This document shows, piece after piece, positions 1-10,520 of a stretch of 64,000 nucleotides of DNA. Numbering within the stretch: position 1 is the first letter of the stretch; each line of letters begins with the position of its first letter. Made by a program: the position numbers and the translations under genes. The stretch covers positions 48,276,193 through 48,340,192 of the forward strand of contig NC_052353.1 in the NCBI RefSeq assembly GCF_009727055.1, read 5' to 3'. A model generated the notes under the pieces. It was not told the origin of the DNA and searched no databases. It worked only from the letters and a program-made list of their open reading frames with translations. The stretch comes from Benincasa hispida. Taxonomy: Eukaryota; Streptophyta; Magnoliopsida; Cucurbitales; Cucurbitaceae.

Positions 1-430
1 GATCAAGTACTCAGTCTATACGATAGACTTTAGCCATCTCCCACTTACTCAATCGTCTATACGATCTGTCAATTTCTCCAACCCTCTACCAAATCCATAC
101 AGAACCCACAACTTTTGGATTCTCACACCGAGAATACCAAGGTAGCCTTCTGGTGGTGTCTACTTACTGCTTGAGGGTCGAGTATTATTTGTTCTTATTC
201 GAGGATATTGCTGAGGCATGATGTCCGTGCTGGTGAACGATCATGCTGTTAGATCGAGGGAACGAAAAGAAACTCCAAGGATAAGTTCTCTTGATCCTTA
301 GTATTTTGCTTTTGAAGCATGCTGTAATTTAAAGTTTATATAACTATTACTGTTTGATTGTAAATGTGTATATTCTATCACAATGAGGTTTGGAACAATC
401 TCGCTTCTGCTCACTGGTCTCTTTGATAAG
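1..430. other. left edge, non-coding, probably retroelement LTR/leader remnant
   Basis: No convincing reading frame is present. The stretch lies just upstream of the copia-1 gag homology, and its composition is compatible with the R/U5 or leader of a retrotransposon. I cannot find a TG...CA boundary, and no second copy occurs in the window to prove this. The first gag-like codons appear at about 430. Confidence 0.35.
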
Positions 431-876
431 AGTTCCTTCACTCCCCAACAAGATGTATCTGAGGGAGAAGTTCTTCACGTTCAAGATGGATTTTGCCAAG
501 CCTCTTTTAGAAAATTTGGATGAATTCAAGAGGATAGTCTTAGAGTTCATGAGCCTTAGTGAGAAAATTGGCGATGAGAATGAAGCTTTTTTGCTATTAA
601 ACTCTCTACCTGAAGCCTATAAAGAGGTGAAGAATGATCTGAAGTATGGCAGAGAATCAGTCACCACTGATGCCATCATTTCAGCATTAAGAACAAGAGA
701 GGAGCTTCAATCAGTAAAAAAGGAGCAACTAAGTACAGTGGGGCTGTTTGCCAGGGGGAAGAACAAGCAGAACCAATCTAATGGGAATAAAAACCAATCA
801 GGTGAAGAGCACAAGCCTAAGACCAAGTTGAGATGCAATTACTACAAGAAGAAAGGTCACATGATTAGAGATTGCT
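430..876 (+). pseudogene. copia-1 gag, C-terminal half (interrupted by solo LTR)
   Basis: This is Ty1/copia Gag, the capsid polyprotein that packages element RNA. The translation has the UBN2-type gag pattern (NKMYLREKFF, ENLDEFKRIV, LLNSLPEAYKEVK, SALRTREE), then a basic linker and a CCHC zinc knuckle at 832-875. The second cysteine of the knuckle is tyrosine (C-X2-Y-X4-H-X4-C), so zinc binding is probably lost. The N-terminal half of gag is missing on the left. At 877 the frame runs into an inserted LTR. Without the insert and one copy of its TTGCT duplication, the frame continues at 2714 in the same phase. It is a relic and resembles the copia-2 gag at 36 kb. Confidence 0.85.
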
Positions 877-1309
877 TGATAACTTGTAGAAATAAAAGTT
901 ATTTATACTGTTTTATTTAGATATTACGGCTAAAAGAAAGAAAAGTTGCATCGAAAGTATAGAAATTGGCTAAGAAATGCGAGAATTATAAATTGTCGTC
1001 AATACACTCACTGACACCATTGCGATCGTAGAATAGAATGTTTCAAGTCTATTTCGCAGTAAATCAAGTCACCGCATGCGTTCATGGCTCAAAGATAAAA
1101 TGAACAACGCATCTACGTCGCATTGCGCTCGTCAATCAATAATGAAGAGACGATCAACGCAATGACGGAGCATGCGACAATCGATCAAGAGCTTTGCGAT
1201 CAACGTAATTTCAACTGCATGCGGTGATAAAAAACAACACCGCATGCGGACAAACGATCGAAGATGTAAAGAGCAACGCAATTGCAGAGAATTTAGATGC
1301 ATGTACAGC

Positions 1310-1347
1310 CTGTCTCTTATACACATCTAGATGTGTATAAGAGACAG
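1310..1347. other. Nextera mate-pair junction adapter (assembly artefact)
   Basis: This is an exact 38-bp palindrome made of CTGTCTCTTATACACATCT followed at once by its reverse complement. The 19-mer is the Tn5 mosaic end used in Nextera libraries, and the head-to-head dimer is the mate-pair circularisation junction. It is not plant DNA. Sequence on its two sides came from the two ends of a larger circularised fragment. Confidence 0.98.
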
Positions 1348-1451
1348 GACTGGTTGAGCAATTAATCAGAGTAAATCTGGGAAGAATCAAGAGACAAGGC
1401 TGAGAGGTGAGTCTCCGGGCAAAGAATCCTTTCAACCCCCACCGTTGAAAC
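1348..1451 (+). repeat. 104-bp artefactual LTR duplicate between two adapter junctions
   Basis: The segment (GACTGGTTGAGC... to ...CCGTTGAAAC) is nearly identical to about 1517-1617 just downstream, including the shared block GACAAGGCTGAGAGGTGAGT. It is bounded on both sides by Nextera junctions. The simplest reading is that gap filling pasted two overlapping reads of the same LTR position, or of two LTR copies, one after the other. Confidence 0.85.
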
Positions 1452-1489
1452 CTGTCTCTTATACACATCTAGATGTGTATAAGAGACAG
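1452..1489. other. Nextera mate-pair junction adapter (assembly artefact)
   Basis: This is a second exact 38-bp mosaic-end dimer, identical to 1310-1347. Together the two enclose a 104-bp duplicate of LTR sequence. Confidence 0.98.
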
Positions 1490-2708
1490 AAGGTATATAC
1501 TAATCTGAGAGAGAGACTGGTCTAAGCGCCTGATTAGAGTAGATTCGGGAAGAATCAAGAGACAAGGCTGAGAGGTGAGTCTCCGGGCAAAGAATCCTTT
1601 CAATCCCCGCCGTTGAAGCTCTATACGAAGGTCACTTCTATCAGAAGAGCAAGCTTGAGAGGGAAGCTCTCCTCTTCATCCATTCCACACGCTGACAAGT
1701 AAAACCTCGGTCCAGATCTGTGTCAAGACGTTGACACTCTTCTGTATTTGTTTCTATCTCTTTTTCATCACTTGTACTCGTCTTCTTTACTCTATCATTC
1801 ACACCATGTATCAGACGATTAATCTTAGTATTAATTGTTATGATCATTTCCATTATCATCTCTCTGTCAATTTTCGTTCATCCATGATTCACTTTTTCCA
1901 TGATGTTTTCTTAATTCCCTGGGTAATTAGTAAGAATTAAGCAAGAAAATTAATCTGTGTTAAGGAAATAATCGTGTTTAGCTAAAGCATGCTAGATGAC
2001 ATCTTCACTTGTGAGAGCAGAAGTGAAGATGTTATTCTTCCTATCGAGAGAGGGTTGGAAGAATGCGTTAACTAAAGCGAGAAGTACTTCCAGAGATGGA
2101 AGCAACCTTGCATTCATCACGTTCATCCTTGTTTCACCATAGAGATATGGGAACGCGGCTGATCACCGAGAGGTTTATGCCAAGGGAAAGAGAAACCTTA
2201 GTTATATATTTAACGTAATTAACAAACTTGCGATGTTTTTACTATTTATCTTTTTATTTCTGATTCATCTATAAAGACTTGCCATCGCATACCATGATCT
2301 TTTATATAACTTCACAGTCAGTCTCGAACTCAGTATCATGTATCATGAATCTTGTATCTTGTATCATGTTATTTTAGGATTTACCTTTTAATGCACTGTT
2401 ATTTTATCAACGCAATTTATGTTTATCGCAATTTAAATTCATGTACAAACTAAATCTTTATTAATTGTAAAACCGATCGCATGTATCACAAAAGTAACAC
2501 ATTAGCGAAAACAATCCCTGTGTTCGACCTCTGATTAATCTGAGAAACTTGCGTTGGAATTATACTTGGTTTCAGCGCAAGGAAACTTGTGACAACGCAT
2601 TACTCCATAACTTACTACAAGCATATAGTTAACAACGGATATTTATAAGTAGTATCGCATAAAGTGTGAATAAGCGTTACATAGCATAAGACAAATTTTA
2701 TGTTAACA

Positions 2709-3210
2709 TTGCTATAGTCTGAAACGGAAACACCAAGAAAAAGAAAAGGATTAGAAGGGGAAACAACTAGAAGCATCAGTGGTTGAAGGTTTCTATTTTT
2801 ACTCTGATACCTTAGCCTACACTAGAAATCAAACCAACCATATCAGTCCTCTTAGGAAGCAAGATTGGATACTAGGTTTCGGATGTACCTATCACATGAC
2901 ACCTTTCAGACCATGGTTTAATACATACAAGAAAATAGATGGAGAATCAATGTTCACGGACAACAATGAAGCCTGCAAGATAAAGGGGGTTGGTTTAGTG
3001 TCCTTGAAGCTAAAGGACAGATCAATGAAGCTTCTAAGAAATGTTAAACATATACCTTTGCTCAAGAGAAACTTGATATCTCCGGGCATGTTGGACTCCA
3101 TTGGGTGTAAATGCAGAGGAAAAGGTGAAATTCTTGAAGTGATCAAGGATTCCAAAGTTGTGTTGGTTGGGGAGAAGGTCAAGGACTTTTATATTGTGAG
3201 AGGAGTATAA
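2709..3210 (+). pseudogene. copia-1 gag end and protease region
   Basis: This continues copia-1 after the solo LTR, in the gag phase, with a TAG at 2752-2754. The translation carries the retropepsin start of copia Pol, normally DW-[IV]-[IL]-D-S-G-CTYHMT. Here it reads DWILGFGCTYHMT, so the catalytic Asp of the D-S/T-G triad is lost. The downstream pattern LLRNVKHIPLLKRNLISPGML is the usual copia sequence between protease and integrase. The enzyme would have cleaved the Gag-Pol polyprotein; this copy cannot. Confidence 0.85.
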
Positions 3211-4189
3211 ACGATGACAAGTGCCTACACAGCTTCAACATCAAGCTTGACAGAGGCTGACTTGTGGCATAAAAGACTCCCATATTGGTGAGAAATGGAT
3301 GCAAGCTTTGTCCAAGTAATGAATCTTACCCAAAGGTATCAGTGAGCACCTTTCCTTTTGTAAGTATTGCATTTTAGGTAAAGAAACCAGACAAAGCTTC
3401 ACAAGATCTCAGCACACCACCAAAGAAGTATTGGACTATGTTAATTCTAACCTATGGAAACCATCTCCTACACCAAGCTTTAGTGGCTCAAGGTATTCTC
3501 TAACCTTTATAGATGATTTTTCTAGGAAAAGCTAGATATACTTTCTTAAAACTAAGGACCAAGTATTTGGGAAGTTTAAAGAATGGAAAGCCATGATAGA
3601 AAATCAATCATCTAAAAGGTTAAAATAATTTAGAACTGATAATGGGCTTGAATTTTGCAATGAACACTTTGATAAATTTTTTAGTGAGAATGGTATAACT
3701 AGGCATAGAACAGTGAGGTATACACCTCAACAAAGTGGGGTTGCTGAGAGGTTAAATAGAACCATAATGGAAAGGATTAAGTGTTTGGTCTTTGATGTCA
3801 TCTTAGCAGAATGTTTTTGGGCAGAAGCTACATCCTATATTGTGTATACCTTAAATAGGTGCCCTCACATATCTTTAAATTTGCTTACATCTGAGGAAAA
3901 GTGGACTAATAATCCTCCTAACCTAGATAACCTCAATGTCTTTAGATGTGTAGGGTTTGTACACAAAAATAAGGGAAAGTTAAAGCTCAGAGCAGTCAAG
4001 TATATGTTTGTAGGCTTTACAGAGGGTGTCAATGGGTTTAAAATGTCACATCCTATTGAGAGAAAGTTCTTAGTGAGCAAAGACATCACCTTTAAGGAAG
4101 AGGAGATGTTTATGCAAAAGGAGAAAAAGGTAGTGGATGAAGAAGAGTCATCCAACATCGATTATAAGGTGGAGTTACCATCTGAGTAG
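3211..4189 (+). pseudogene. copia-1 integrase (degenerate)
   Basis: The GAG-pre-integrase remnant (ADLWHKR, CKYCILGK) is followed by the integrase core: SGSRYSLTFIDDFSRK, then RTDNGLEFCNE with the second catalytic Asp, then TPQQSGVAERLNRT with the catalytic Glu, then FWAEA and the C-terminal ...FVGFTEGVNGFK region. The first catalytic Asp position (usually HSDLW) reads NSNLW, so the DDE triad is broken. In-frame stops occur near 3533 and 3627, and the phase differs from the protease segment. The long open part is 3713-4189. Confidence 0.88.
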
Positions 4190-5946
4190 CCAAATCAGTC
4201 TAGCCAACCTAGTAACACAAGAGAAATAGAGGAAAATGTAGAGGAACATGAAGAGACAACATGTGAGCAACCTGATTTAAGCTCTATATCTTAGCTAGGG
4301 ATAGACAAAGAAGAACTATCACACCTCCAACTAGATATATTAAAATGAATTATATGAATATGGTTTAAATGTTGTAGTAGCTCCTACTAACCAACAACCA
4401 ACTACCTTTGAGGAAGCAACAAGTTGTGCTAACGCAAGGGAATGGATTGAGGGAATGAATGAGGAGATGTATTCACTAACGTTGAATGAGACTTGGTCCT
4501 TGGTTCCTCTACCAAAAGGGTATAAACCTGTTGCATCCAAATGGATTTTTAAATTTGAAGGAGTATGTTGTGATAAAAAGCCTAGGTTTAAAGCTAGATT
4601 AATTGCAACGGAGTTCACTCAAAGAGAAGGAATAGACTATGCTGAGATTTTCTTTCCTGTTGTAAAACAGACTTCCATAAGATTTCTTCTATCCTTAACT
4701 ACTCAAAATAATCTTGAATTGTATCAACTAGATGTCAAAACTGCCTTTCTTCATGGACATCTAGAGGAGACAATCTATATGATGCAATCTAAATGGTTTG
4801 AAGTTAAAGGAAAAGAAAATCTCCATTGCTTACTCAATAAGTCTATATATGGGTTAAAAAAATCACCTTGATGCTGGTATAAGAGATTCAATGACTATAT
4901 TTCTAGTATTGGGTTTAAAAGAAGCTCATTTGACATATGTGCTTATGGAAACACAGGTTCTTACAAGGATAAAGTTTACAAACTCATATATGTTGATGAC
5001 ATATTGCTGGAAGGAAGGTCCAAAGAAGATCTAACCCATGTTAAAAACCTATTAAAAAGAGAGTTTGATATGAAGTACTTAGGAGAAGCAAGCAATGTCC
5101 TAGGAATAGAGATCCATAGGAACAAAGAGGAGTCTATTCTAAGCATCAGTGAGTCCAACTATTGTGAGAAAATCCTTAAAAGGTTCAACATGAATGATGC
5201 CAAACCTATGAGTTTACCCATTGCCCAACATTTTAGGCTTTCCTCAGCTAACTCTCCTAAGGATTCTGACCAAGAACACCAGAAACAGATGACTGTCATA
5301 CCCTATAGTCAAGCTGTCGAAAGCCTAATATATTTCATGATTTCTACTAGACCTTATCTCTCATATTCAGCTAGCTTAGTTAGTAGATATATGTCTAATC
5401 TTGGTAAGAGACACTGGGAGGCTACTAAATGGATCCTGAGGTATCTAGTTTGGTCTAAAAACTCTAAGTTAGTCTATCAAAGGTTATCTGAACCAAACTA
5501 GAGCTTTATAGATATGTTGATCTTGACTATGCTGGTGATTTGGACAAAAGGAGGTCCTTAACAAGTTATCTTTTCCTTTTTGGTCCTAAGTTAATCAGCT
5601 GGAAAGCATCATTATAGCCTATAGTAACTTATCTACAACTGAAGCTGAATATATAGCTCTAACTGAAGCAATCAAAGAGGCTTTGTGGCTCAAGGGATTG
5701 ATGAAAGACTTTGGAATAGATCAAACAATAGTGAAACTCTACTGTGATAACCAAAGAGCTATCGCTTTGTCCCGAAATCCACAATTCCATACTAGAACAG
5801 AGCACATTGATATCGGATATCACTTCATAAGAGATGAAATTGAGACAGGGGAAACAGAAATTTTAAAAGTCCATACTTCTGACAATGCAACTGATATGTT
5901 AACAAAACCTATTATAAAGCTTAAATTGTTTAAATGTTTAGAATAG
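4190..5946 (+). pseudogene. copia-1 reverse transcriptase and RNase H (degenerate)
   Basis: This is an RVT_2-type reverse transcriptase. 4455-4871 reads WSLVPLPKGYKPVASKWIFK, then LDVKTAFLHG with the first catalytic Asp. A TGA at 4869, where family members usually have Arg (CGA), interrupts it. The same phase resumes with YVDD at 4989-5000 and runs to 5501. The RNase H domain follows with several stops and a frameshift. Its C-terminal part at 5683-5946 is open and shows CDNQRAIALSRNPQFHTRTEHID and ...DMLTKP. Catalytic residues survive, but the open reading frame does not. The order gag-PR-IN-RT-RH confirms Ty1/copia. Confidence 0.9.
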
Positions 5947-6027
5947 GTTAGTTTTGAGCTTTCAGACACAGGGTAGACAAAACAGTCAGAATCAAGAAGA
6001 TCATGAAGATTGCAAGACATTGGAGTC

Positions 6028-6040
6028 AAAGTGGAGAATT
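6028..6040 (+). promoter_or_regulatory. probable copia-1 polypurine tract
   Basis: A purine-rich run (AAAGTGGAGAATT) lies about 80 bp after the end of RNase H, directly before TGAAGAAGCT. That is where the plus-strand primer and the 3' LTR start are expected in copia elements. The call is by position and composition only. Confidence 0.5.
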
Positions 6041-6530
6041 TGAAGAAGCTTTGACTCAAATACCTCAGATTTCTGTTTGTTTATAACTAACATTTGTAAT
6101 GGTCAGCTAGTATATCCTTATTAATACCACTGATTTCAAATTCGAATTACAGAGTTATCATCATTTTTCTTAGTTTTCTGAAAACAAAAAAAAAAAAAAG
6201 TAAGCAATCTTCATTAAGTAAAAAAATTTCAGATCTTCCTGTGGACATAGGCAACCTTACCGAACCACGTAAACACTGTGTCTCTTTCTTCGTCCTTTAT
6301 CTTCCTTGTTCAATCGACTAATTATGTACTGCATATTGCGTGCCAATCGTTTACATTACAAATCGCATCGAGTAATCAATTATCGAGTCAATCGTGCATT
6401 GATTCGTCGCTATCGAGTAGGTCCGAGTACATCATTTTCACCTTCAAGTTGCACTGAGTATCGTTCAAGAACCATTAAGTACGATTGAGTATTCACTCTG
6501 TTGTCATTGAGTTGCATCGAGGAATGAACA
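6041..6530 (+). mobile_element. probable copia-1 3' LTR
   Basis: This non-coding sequence starts TG after the polypurine tract. It contains a 16-A run near 6185, then GTGGACATAGGCAACCTTAC and CCGAACCACGTAAAC, blocks typical of the R/U5 part of plant copia LTRs. A short CA-terminated end near 6529 is plausible. No matching 5' LTR exists in the window, so neither the end nor a target duplication can be confirmed. Confidence 0.55.
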
Positions 6531-6540
6531 AAAGCTAGTT

Positions 6541-6794
6541 AAACGAGAAGGGAATTGTGGTCATAGCTTCTATCTGTCTTAAAGATTATGTTATCCAACA
6601 AGATGGTTTATGTTTAATTTCTAATAGACATTGAGGCATTTTAGATATTATAAACAATGAGAAAATTGATTGAAGTGCGAACTTGGAGTATACCATTAAA
6701 GAATTAACATGATGACCCATGAGTATCTTGGAATTTTCTCTAATACAAATTTTAGAAAATAGACACAATCATATAAAGATGGGTATTTTTATGG
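6541..6794 (+). pseudogene. MULE-1 transposase, central part, left of CACTA insertion
   Basis: The forward translation contains DGLCLISNRH followed by GIL and INN. This is the Mutator-like transposase core around the second catalytic Asp (family pattern ...L-[CV]-[FI]-[IV]-SDRH-[KR]-GI). The Asp is Asn here, consistent with a G-to-A change. A stop follows the His. The fragment ends at the CACTA insertion with codons for Y-G, and the homology resumes at 9948. Its left limit abuts the copia-1 LTR, so copia-1 may itself have landed in MULE-1. Confidence 0.7.
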
Positions 6795-8351
6795 CACTAC
6801 AAGAATTTTCATCTTTCCTCATGCAAAAAGAAAAACGTTGGGCAAAGTATTAAAAATATCGAGATAGGTTATGCCAAAGCCTTTTTTTGCGTCGGCATAA
6901 TCGTCGTGGTATCCATGTTAGGAGAAGTTCCTCTCGACGAAAACTAGTTTCGTCGGCATAAATAACATTTTTGGCAATACAGTTGTTTGCGTCGGTATAT
7001 GTTTTTTCTCAACACAATACAATTTGCGTCGGGAAAAGCATAATCCTAAATAACAAAATTCCAGTTCAATAGACAGATTTCTGCCAACGATTATTTGTGT
7101 CGGCATAAGTTGTTTATAATTTTATATATTTTTTGTAACAATTAAATAACCGATCTTTTATTTCATTAATACCTAATTATGCACAAACAAAAATTATTGT
7201 TCAAACAAATCAATTGGGGATAAATATAACAAAAGTAAGCTTATATATTTAAAATAAAGACTAATATTCAATGCATGACCTATAAAATTCTATGAACAAA
7301 ACCTATATATACAATTAATTTGAGCTTTTCTAACTTCTTACAAATCCCCTATACAAAAAAAAAGTTTAATCTTCCCTATGCCAAAATACCTTAAGCCGAA
7401 ATAAGTGAGATACTAAATCAAATAAGTAATCATCTCACAAAATCTTCTCGCAATCTAAAAAAAGATGATCTTTAAGAATTTACACGAACAACCTGAAATA
7501 GGAAAAACAAATATTATTAAAGATTTCTTAAAACCAACAAAGAAAAATACACAAAAAGATCTTAACAATCACACAAAGATTTCGACAAAATGTTTAAAAA
7601 TGGTTATGAGGAATGATCTCTCTCTCAAATTACAAATTTGTCGTCAATATTCATAATTAAAACATGAACATCACAAACAACCATTTTACTATCTAAAAAG
7701 TGATTAAAATGGTTATAATTAAGACGTGAATGCCTTCCCAACATTACTAGCATGTAGTAAATCCACTTAAACATATAAATAAACACCCTTTAAACCTCCA
7801 ACACTATCAAATCCCTATAAATAAGCCAAGAAATTGTTTTTAAAGTCCACAATTAGGCTTAAACTAATCTAAAACACAGTTACAATATATACATCCCCCC
7901 TCCCCTCCCAAGCTTCAAACTTTAAACCATAAAGTAGTAACAAATGTATAGAAAGCATTGAAGTGAATCCATCCCCCTAAATCCATCTAAATTTCTTTCA
8001 AGGCTAAATCTGTCATTTGATAGTTCTAAAAGTATATAACTCAACTCTCAGATCCCTACATATAAATCCAAGAACAAAGTTCCTTTAAAGTGCACAAAAG
8101 TATCCTAGTTTCACCTAAACGCCATTTAAAGCATAAAGTGCAACAAGTACACTAAAATACACATATTTAAAGTGGCTATCATAACTATAGGATAGCCATA
8201 AAAGAAATAAATGAAGTTTCTAAATCCACTAACAAATAACTGAAAGTTATCATAACATACCTAGTTGTTCGATGGTCTCATTACTTTTGTTGCGTAGCTA
8301 ACTATCTTGTGGTTTCAGTCAATTGATCTTGAAAACTTGAAACTATTGACT

Positions 8352-8640
8352 TCAACATTGACATTTTTCTAACCAAACATTCCTTGGATTTGAAGCAAAT
8401 TCAGGAAACTCTCTATCAAAACATTTCCACCCTTCAACATCAACTAGATGTTGTAACATACCATTGGTTTCTCGTTTATCCTTATGCCATCGCATGTTAG
8501 AAGAAATGTGTTTTGATGAAAATAATCGCTTCAACCTTGGTATTAATTGAATTCTAACCATTTTTACACGAGCATCTCGTTTTTCCCTCTTCATTTACAT
8601 GACACTTTGCCACTTCCATGAATTGTGCAACTCCGTCAAT
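8352..8640 (-). pseudogene. TNP2-type CACTA transposase fragment
   Basis: The minus-strand translation reads VKMVRIQLIPRLKRLFSSKH, then MRWHKDKRETNG, then DVEGWKCFDREFPEFASNPRNVWL. This matches the conserved stretch of plant TNP2 transposases (PRLQRLY..., MRWH..., H-PADSEAWK-FD..., FA-[SD]-PRNVRLG). The fragment stops just where family members continue into the next conserved block, so about 80 residues survive of a protein of several hundred. It fits the surrounding CACTA termini and suggests a deletion derivative of an autonomous En/Spm element. It is not functional. Confidence 0.8.
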
Positions 8641-9667
8641 GTACTCTCTTTAGAATCTATCTCTAAGCTTAATCCAATCCTTATTCATCGTTGAACCAAA
8701 TGAATAAAGCATGCCTAAGTTTTGGCTATATGAAGGAGATATTTCATTATCTCTAAGCTTTGGCGTTATGATGAGAACAAGAGAGAAATCACTACATTTC
8801 TAGTGTTCTTTCTTACTTTACAAATGAATCGGTCCGCATCAAGCATGTGACCGAGAGCATTAGTAAGGAAAAAGGGTTAAATATTCATGATTGTGAACCT
8901 TTATTGATAAAAGCAAAATAAATGAAGCTAAAGGTTCAAATGTTTTCCGTTTTCTAATTTTTTTTCCAAAGTTTTCATTTTTCCTCACAATCTTTTTAAG
9001 CAATAAAACCAAATGACTCTTTACTAGAGTATTTTTAGATAATATGATATCAAATTTACCTTTACCTATCAACTTAAGTTTTTTGGGTCAATCGATGATT
9101 TAACACTAGCAAGTAAAAAGTTTGAATTAAGTTAATTTACTTTAAACATCCTTAGCAATTTCATTTTAAAACTTAAAGCATATTATATCCATAAGAAGAA
9201 AAGATTAAACTTCAATATTAATAAATGAATCTCATGTACAAAATTAAAACAAAAATACGCAAATAATTCATCCTTCATTATATCCATCTATATATAAACC
9301 AAAGATTGAAAAACAACTTCATTCATAAACAAATGAATATCCTAATTCCAATCTGAAACAAAACCCCTTATCAGAATAATAACACAAATACAACCTACAA
9401 ATAACATTAATTAGAAAAAAGCAAAGAGAAGAAGAACCAAATAGTGCATGCGACAGTAATGTGCAACGCGTGTGAAGGTAGTGTGCATTGGCGTTCGGTG
9501 TTGGAGCGGTGGCCATTTGTGTAAAAAAATGGAGGGGGAAAGGGAAAATAACACGGAAAGGAAGAGTAGGGGTGGGGGGTGAATCAGTGGTGTGCGGGAA
9601 GGAAAAGGGAAAGGAGAGTGGGGTGGGAAGGAATCAGTGGGGTATTGGGGCGGGGGGACGAAACAGT

Positions 9668-9705
9668 CTGTCTCTTATACACATCTAGATGTGTATAAGA
9701 GACAG
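9668..9705. other. Nextera mate-pair junction adapter (assembly artefact)
   Basis: This is a third exact 38-bp mosaic-end dimer. It sits in a G-rich stretch of the CACTA element that would be hard to close by short reads, so gap filling probably used an untrimmed mate-pair read here. Confidence 0.98.
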
Positions 9706-9947
9706 GGTTAGGGGAAGGGAAAGAGAAAGGAAAAATTGGGGGAAAAGAAGAAGAGGTTTTTTAATGACTTTTTCCCACACATATTTTTGTTGAGATAAGT
9801 TCCAATTTTCATCGGCATAAATTTTTTTAAAAAAAATGTGCATGTTGCTCTATTTTGGTTGACACTCATCGAGATAAATACTCCTTTACCAACGAAAATG
9901 AATGCGTCAGGAAAAAAATATCGGGACAGGTAAAAATTCTTATAGTG

Positions 9948-10520
9948 TGGGTAGATGACAATCAAAGCTCCTGAATGTATCAACGATGTTTTTAAAAGAG
10001 CTAGAATTTTACCACAACTTAGGTTAACCTTTTATCGTATAATTCAATAAGTGGAACTACGAAGAGAAGTTAGTGAAGCATCTATTAAGAATGCTCAAAA
10101 TTTCAAGTTGAAACATGAAAAAGTATGATTTCTCCCTACAAAAGTCAACATGAGACATTTACTTACAACAAACGACAAATCTTTGAAGTTTTCATGTTCT
10201 CACATAATTATAGTTTGTAATTACAAACATTTGTCATATTTAACTTTTGTTGAAGAATCATACCAAATGTGTGATGCTACGCATCTCGTTTCCATCCCTA
10301 TACAACATGGAGACTATTGGCGAGAGGTAACTTTCGAGGTACTTCATCCAATGAGAATTTACTAAGAGAACATGGACAACCAAAAAATCCGCAAATTATT
10401 AATGAGATGGATAGGCTGCAAAGTTGGTACGAAAGTTTGTCGTGGATTATGTCAGAGGTAAGGACTATACAAGCATACATGTCCAACTCGTTGGTTAAGT
10501 GCTTCATCTTCAAAGTCATG
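9948..10520 (+). pseudogene. MULE-1 transposase, C-terminal part, right of CACTA insertion
   Basis: The homology resumes with M-T, then APECINDVFKRARILP (family pattern AEC-N-VLK-AR-LP), then LTFYRI and an RRE region. Next comes a SWIM zinc-finger remnant with CSH (10199 region), then DYW, LHP, and in another phase REHGQPKNPQIINEMD, which matches the C-terminal tail of plant MULE transposases. Stops and frameshifts are present. With the CACTA element and one TGG removed, the codons on the two sides read Y-G-[stop, from Trp]-M-T, a coherent MULE motif. Confidence 0.72.

Larger units (their letters stand above)
877..2708 (+). mobile_element. gypsy solo LTR nested in copia-1
   Basis: The element starts TGATAACTTG and ends TTAACA (TG...CA). 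It is bracketed by the direct repeat TTGCT at 872-876 and 2709-2713, a 5-bp target duplication typical of LTR retrotransposons. It is homologous along its length to the LTRs at 18601, 29412 and (inverted) 21050, for example the 5' stem-loop, the GCATGCGGT-type motifs, the CCCTGTGTTCGACC block and the CTTGGTTTCAG block. No internal region adjoins it, so it is a solo LTR left by recombination between two LTRs. Two Nextera junctions lie inside. Compared with the 18601 LTR, the segment holding the TATA-like CTCTAAATAGC is absent here, so the assembled copy is not faithful. Confidence 0.93.
6795..9947. mobile_element. non-autonomous CACTA (En/Spm) transposon
   Basis: The element has the 5' end CACTACAAGAATTTTC and the 3' end ...GAAAATTCTTATAGTG-like sequence (actual end TAAAAATTCTTATAGTG), i.e. 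inverted CACTA termini of about 15 bp with few mismatches. The 3-bp duplication TGG flanks it (6792-6794 and 9948-9950). Subterminal repeats with the core GTCGGCATAA occur near 6891, 6951, 6991, 7028 and 7098 at the left, and as ATCGGCATAA and relatives near 9811-9935 at the right; this is typical of transposase-binding arrays. At 3153 bp it is far too short to be autonomous and keeps only a transposase scrap. A Nextera junction at 9668 sits inside, so the true length is uncertain. Confidence 0.93.

Noticed and set aside
7465..9516. Several 60-70 codon frames inside the CACTA element
   Set aside because: No similarity to TNP1 or TNP2 except 8352-8640; AT-rich chance frames.
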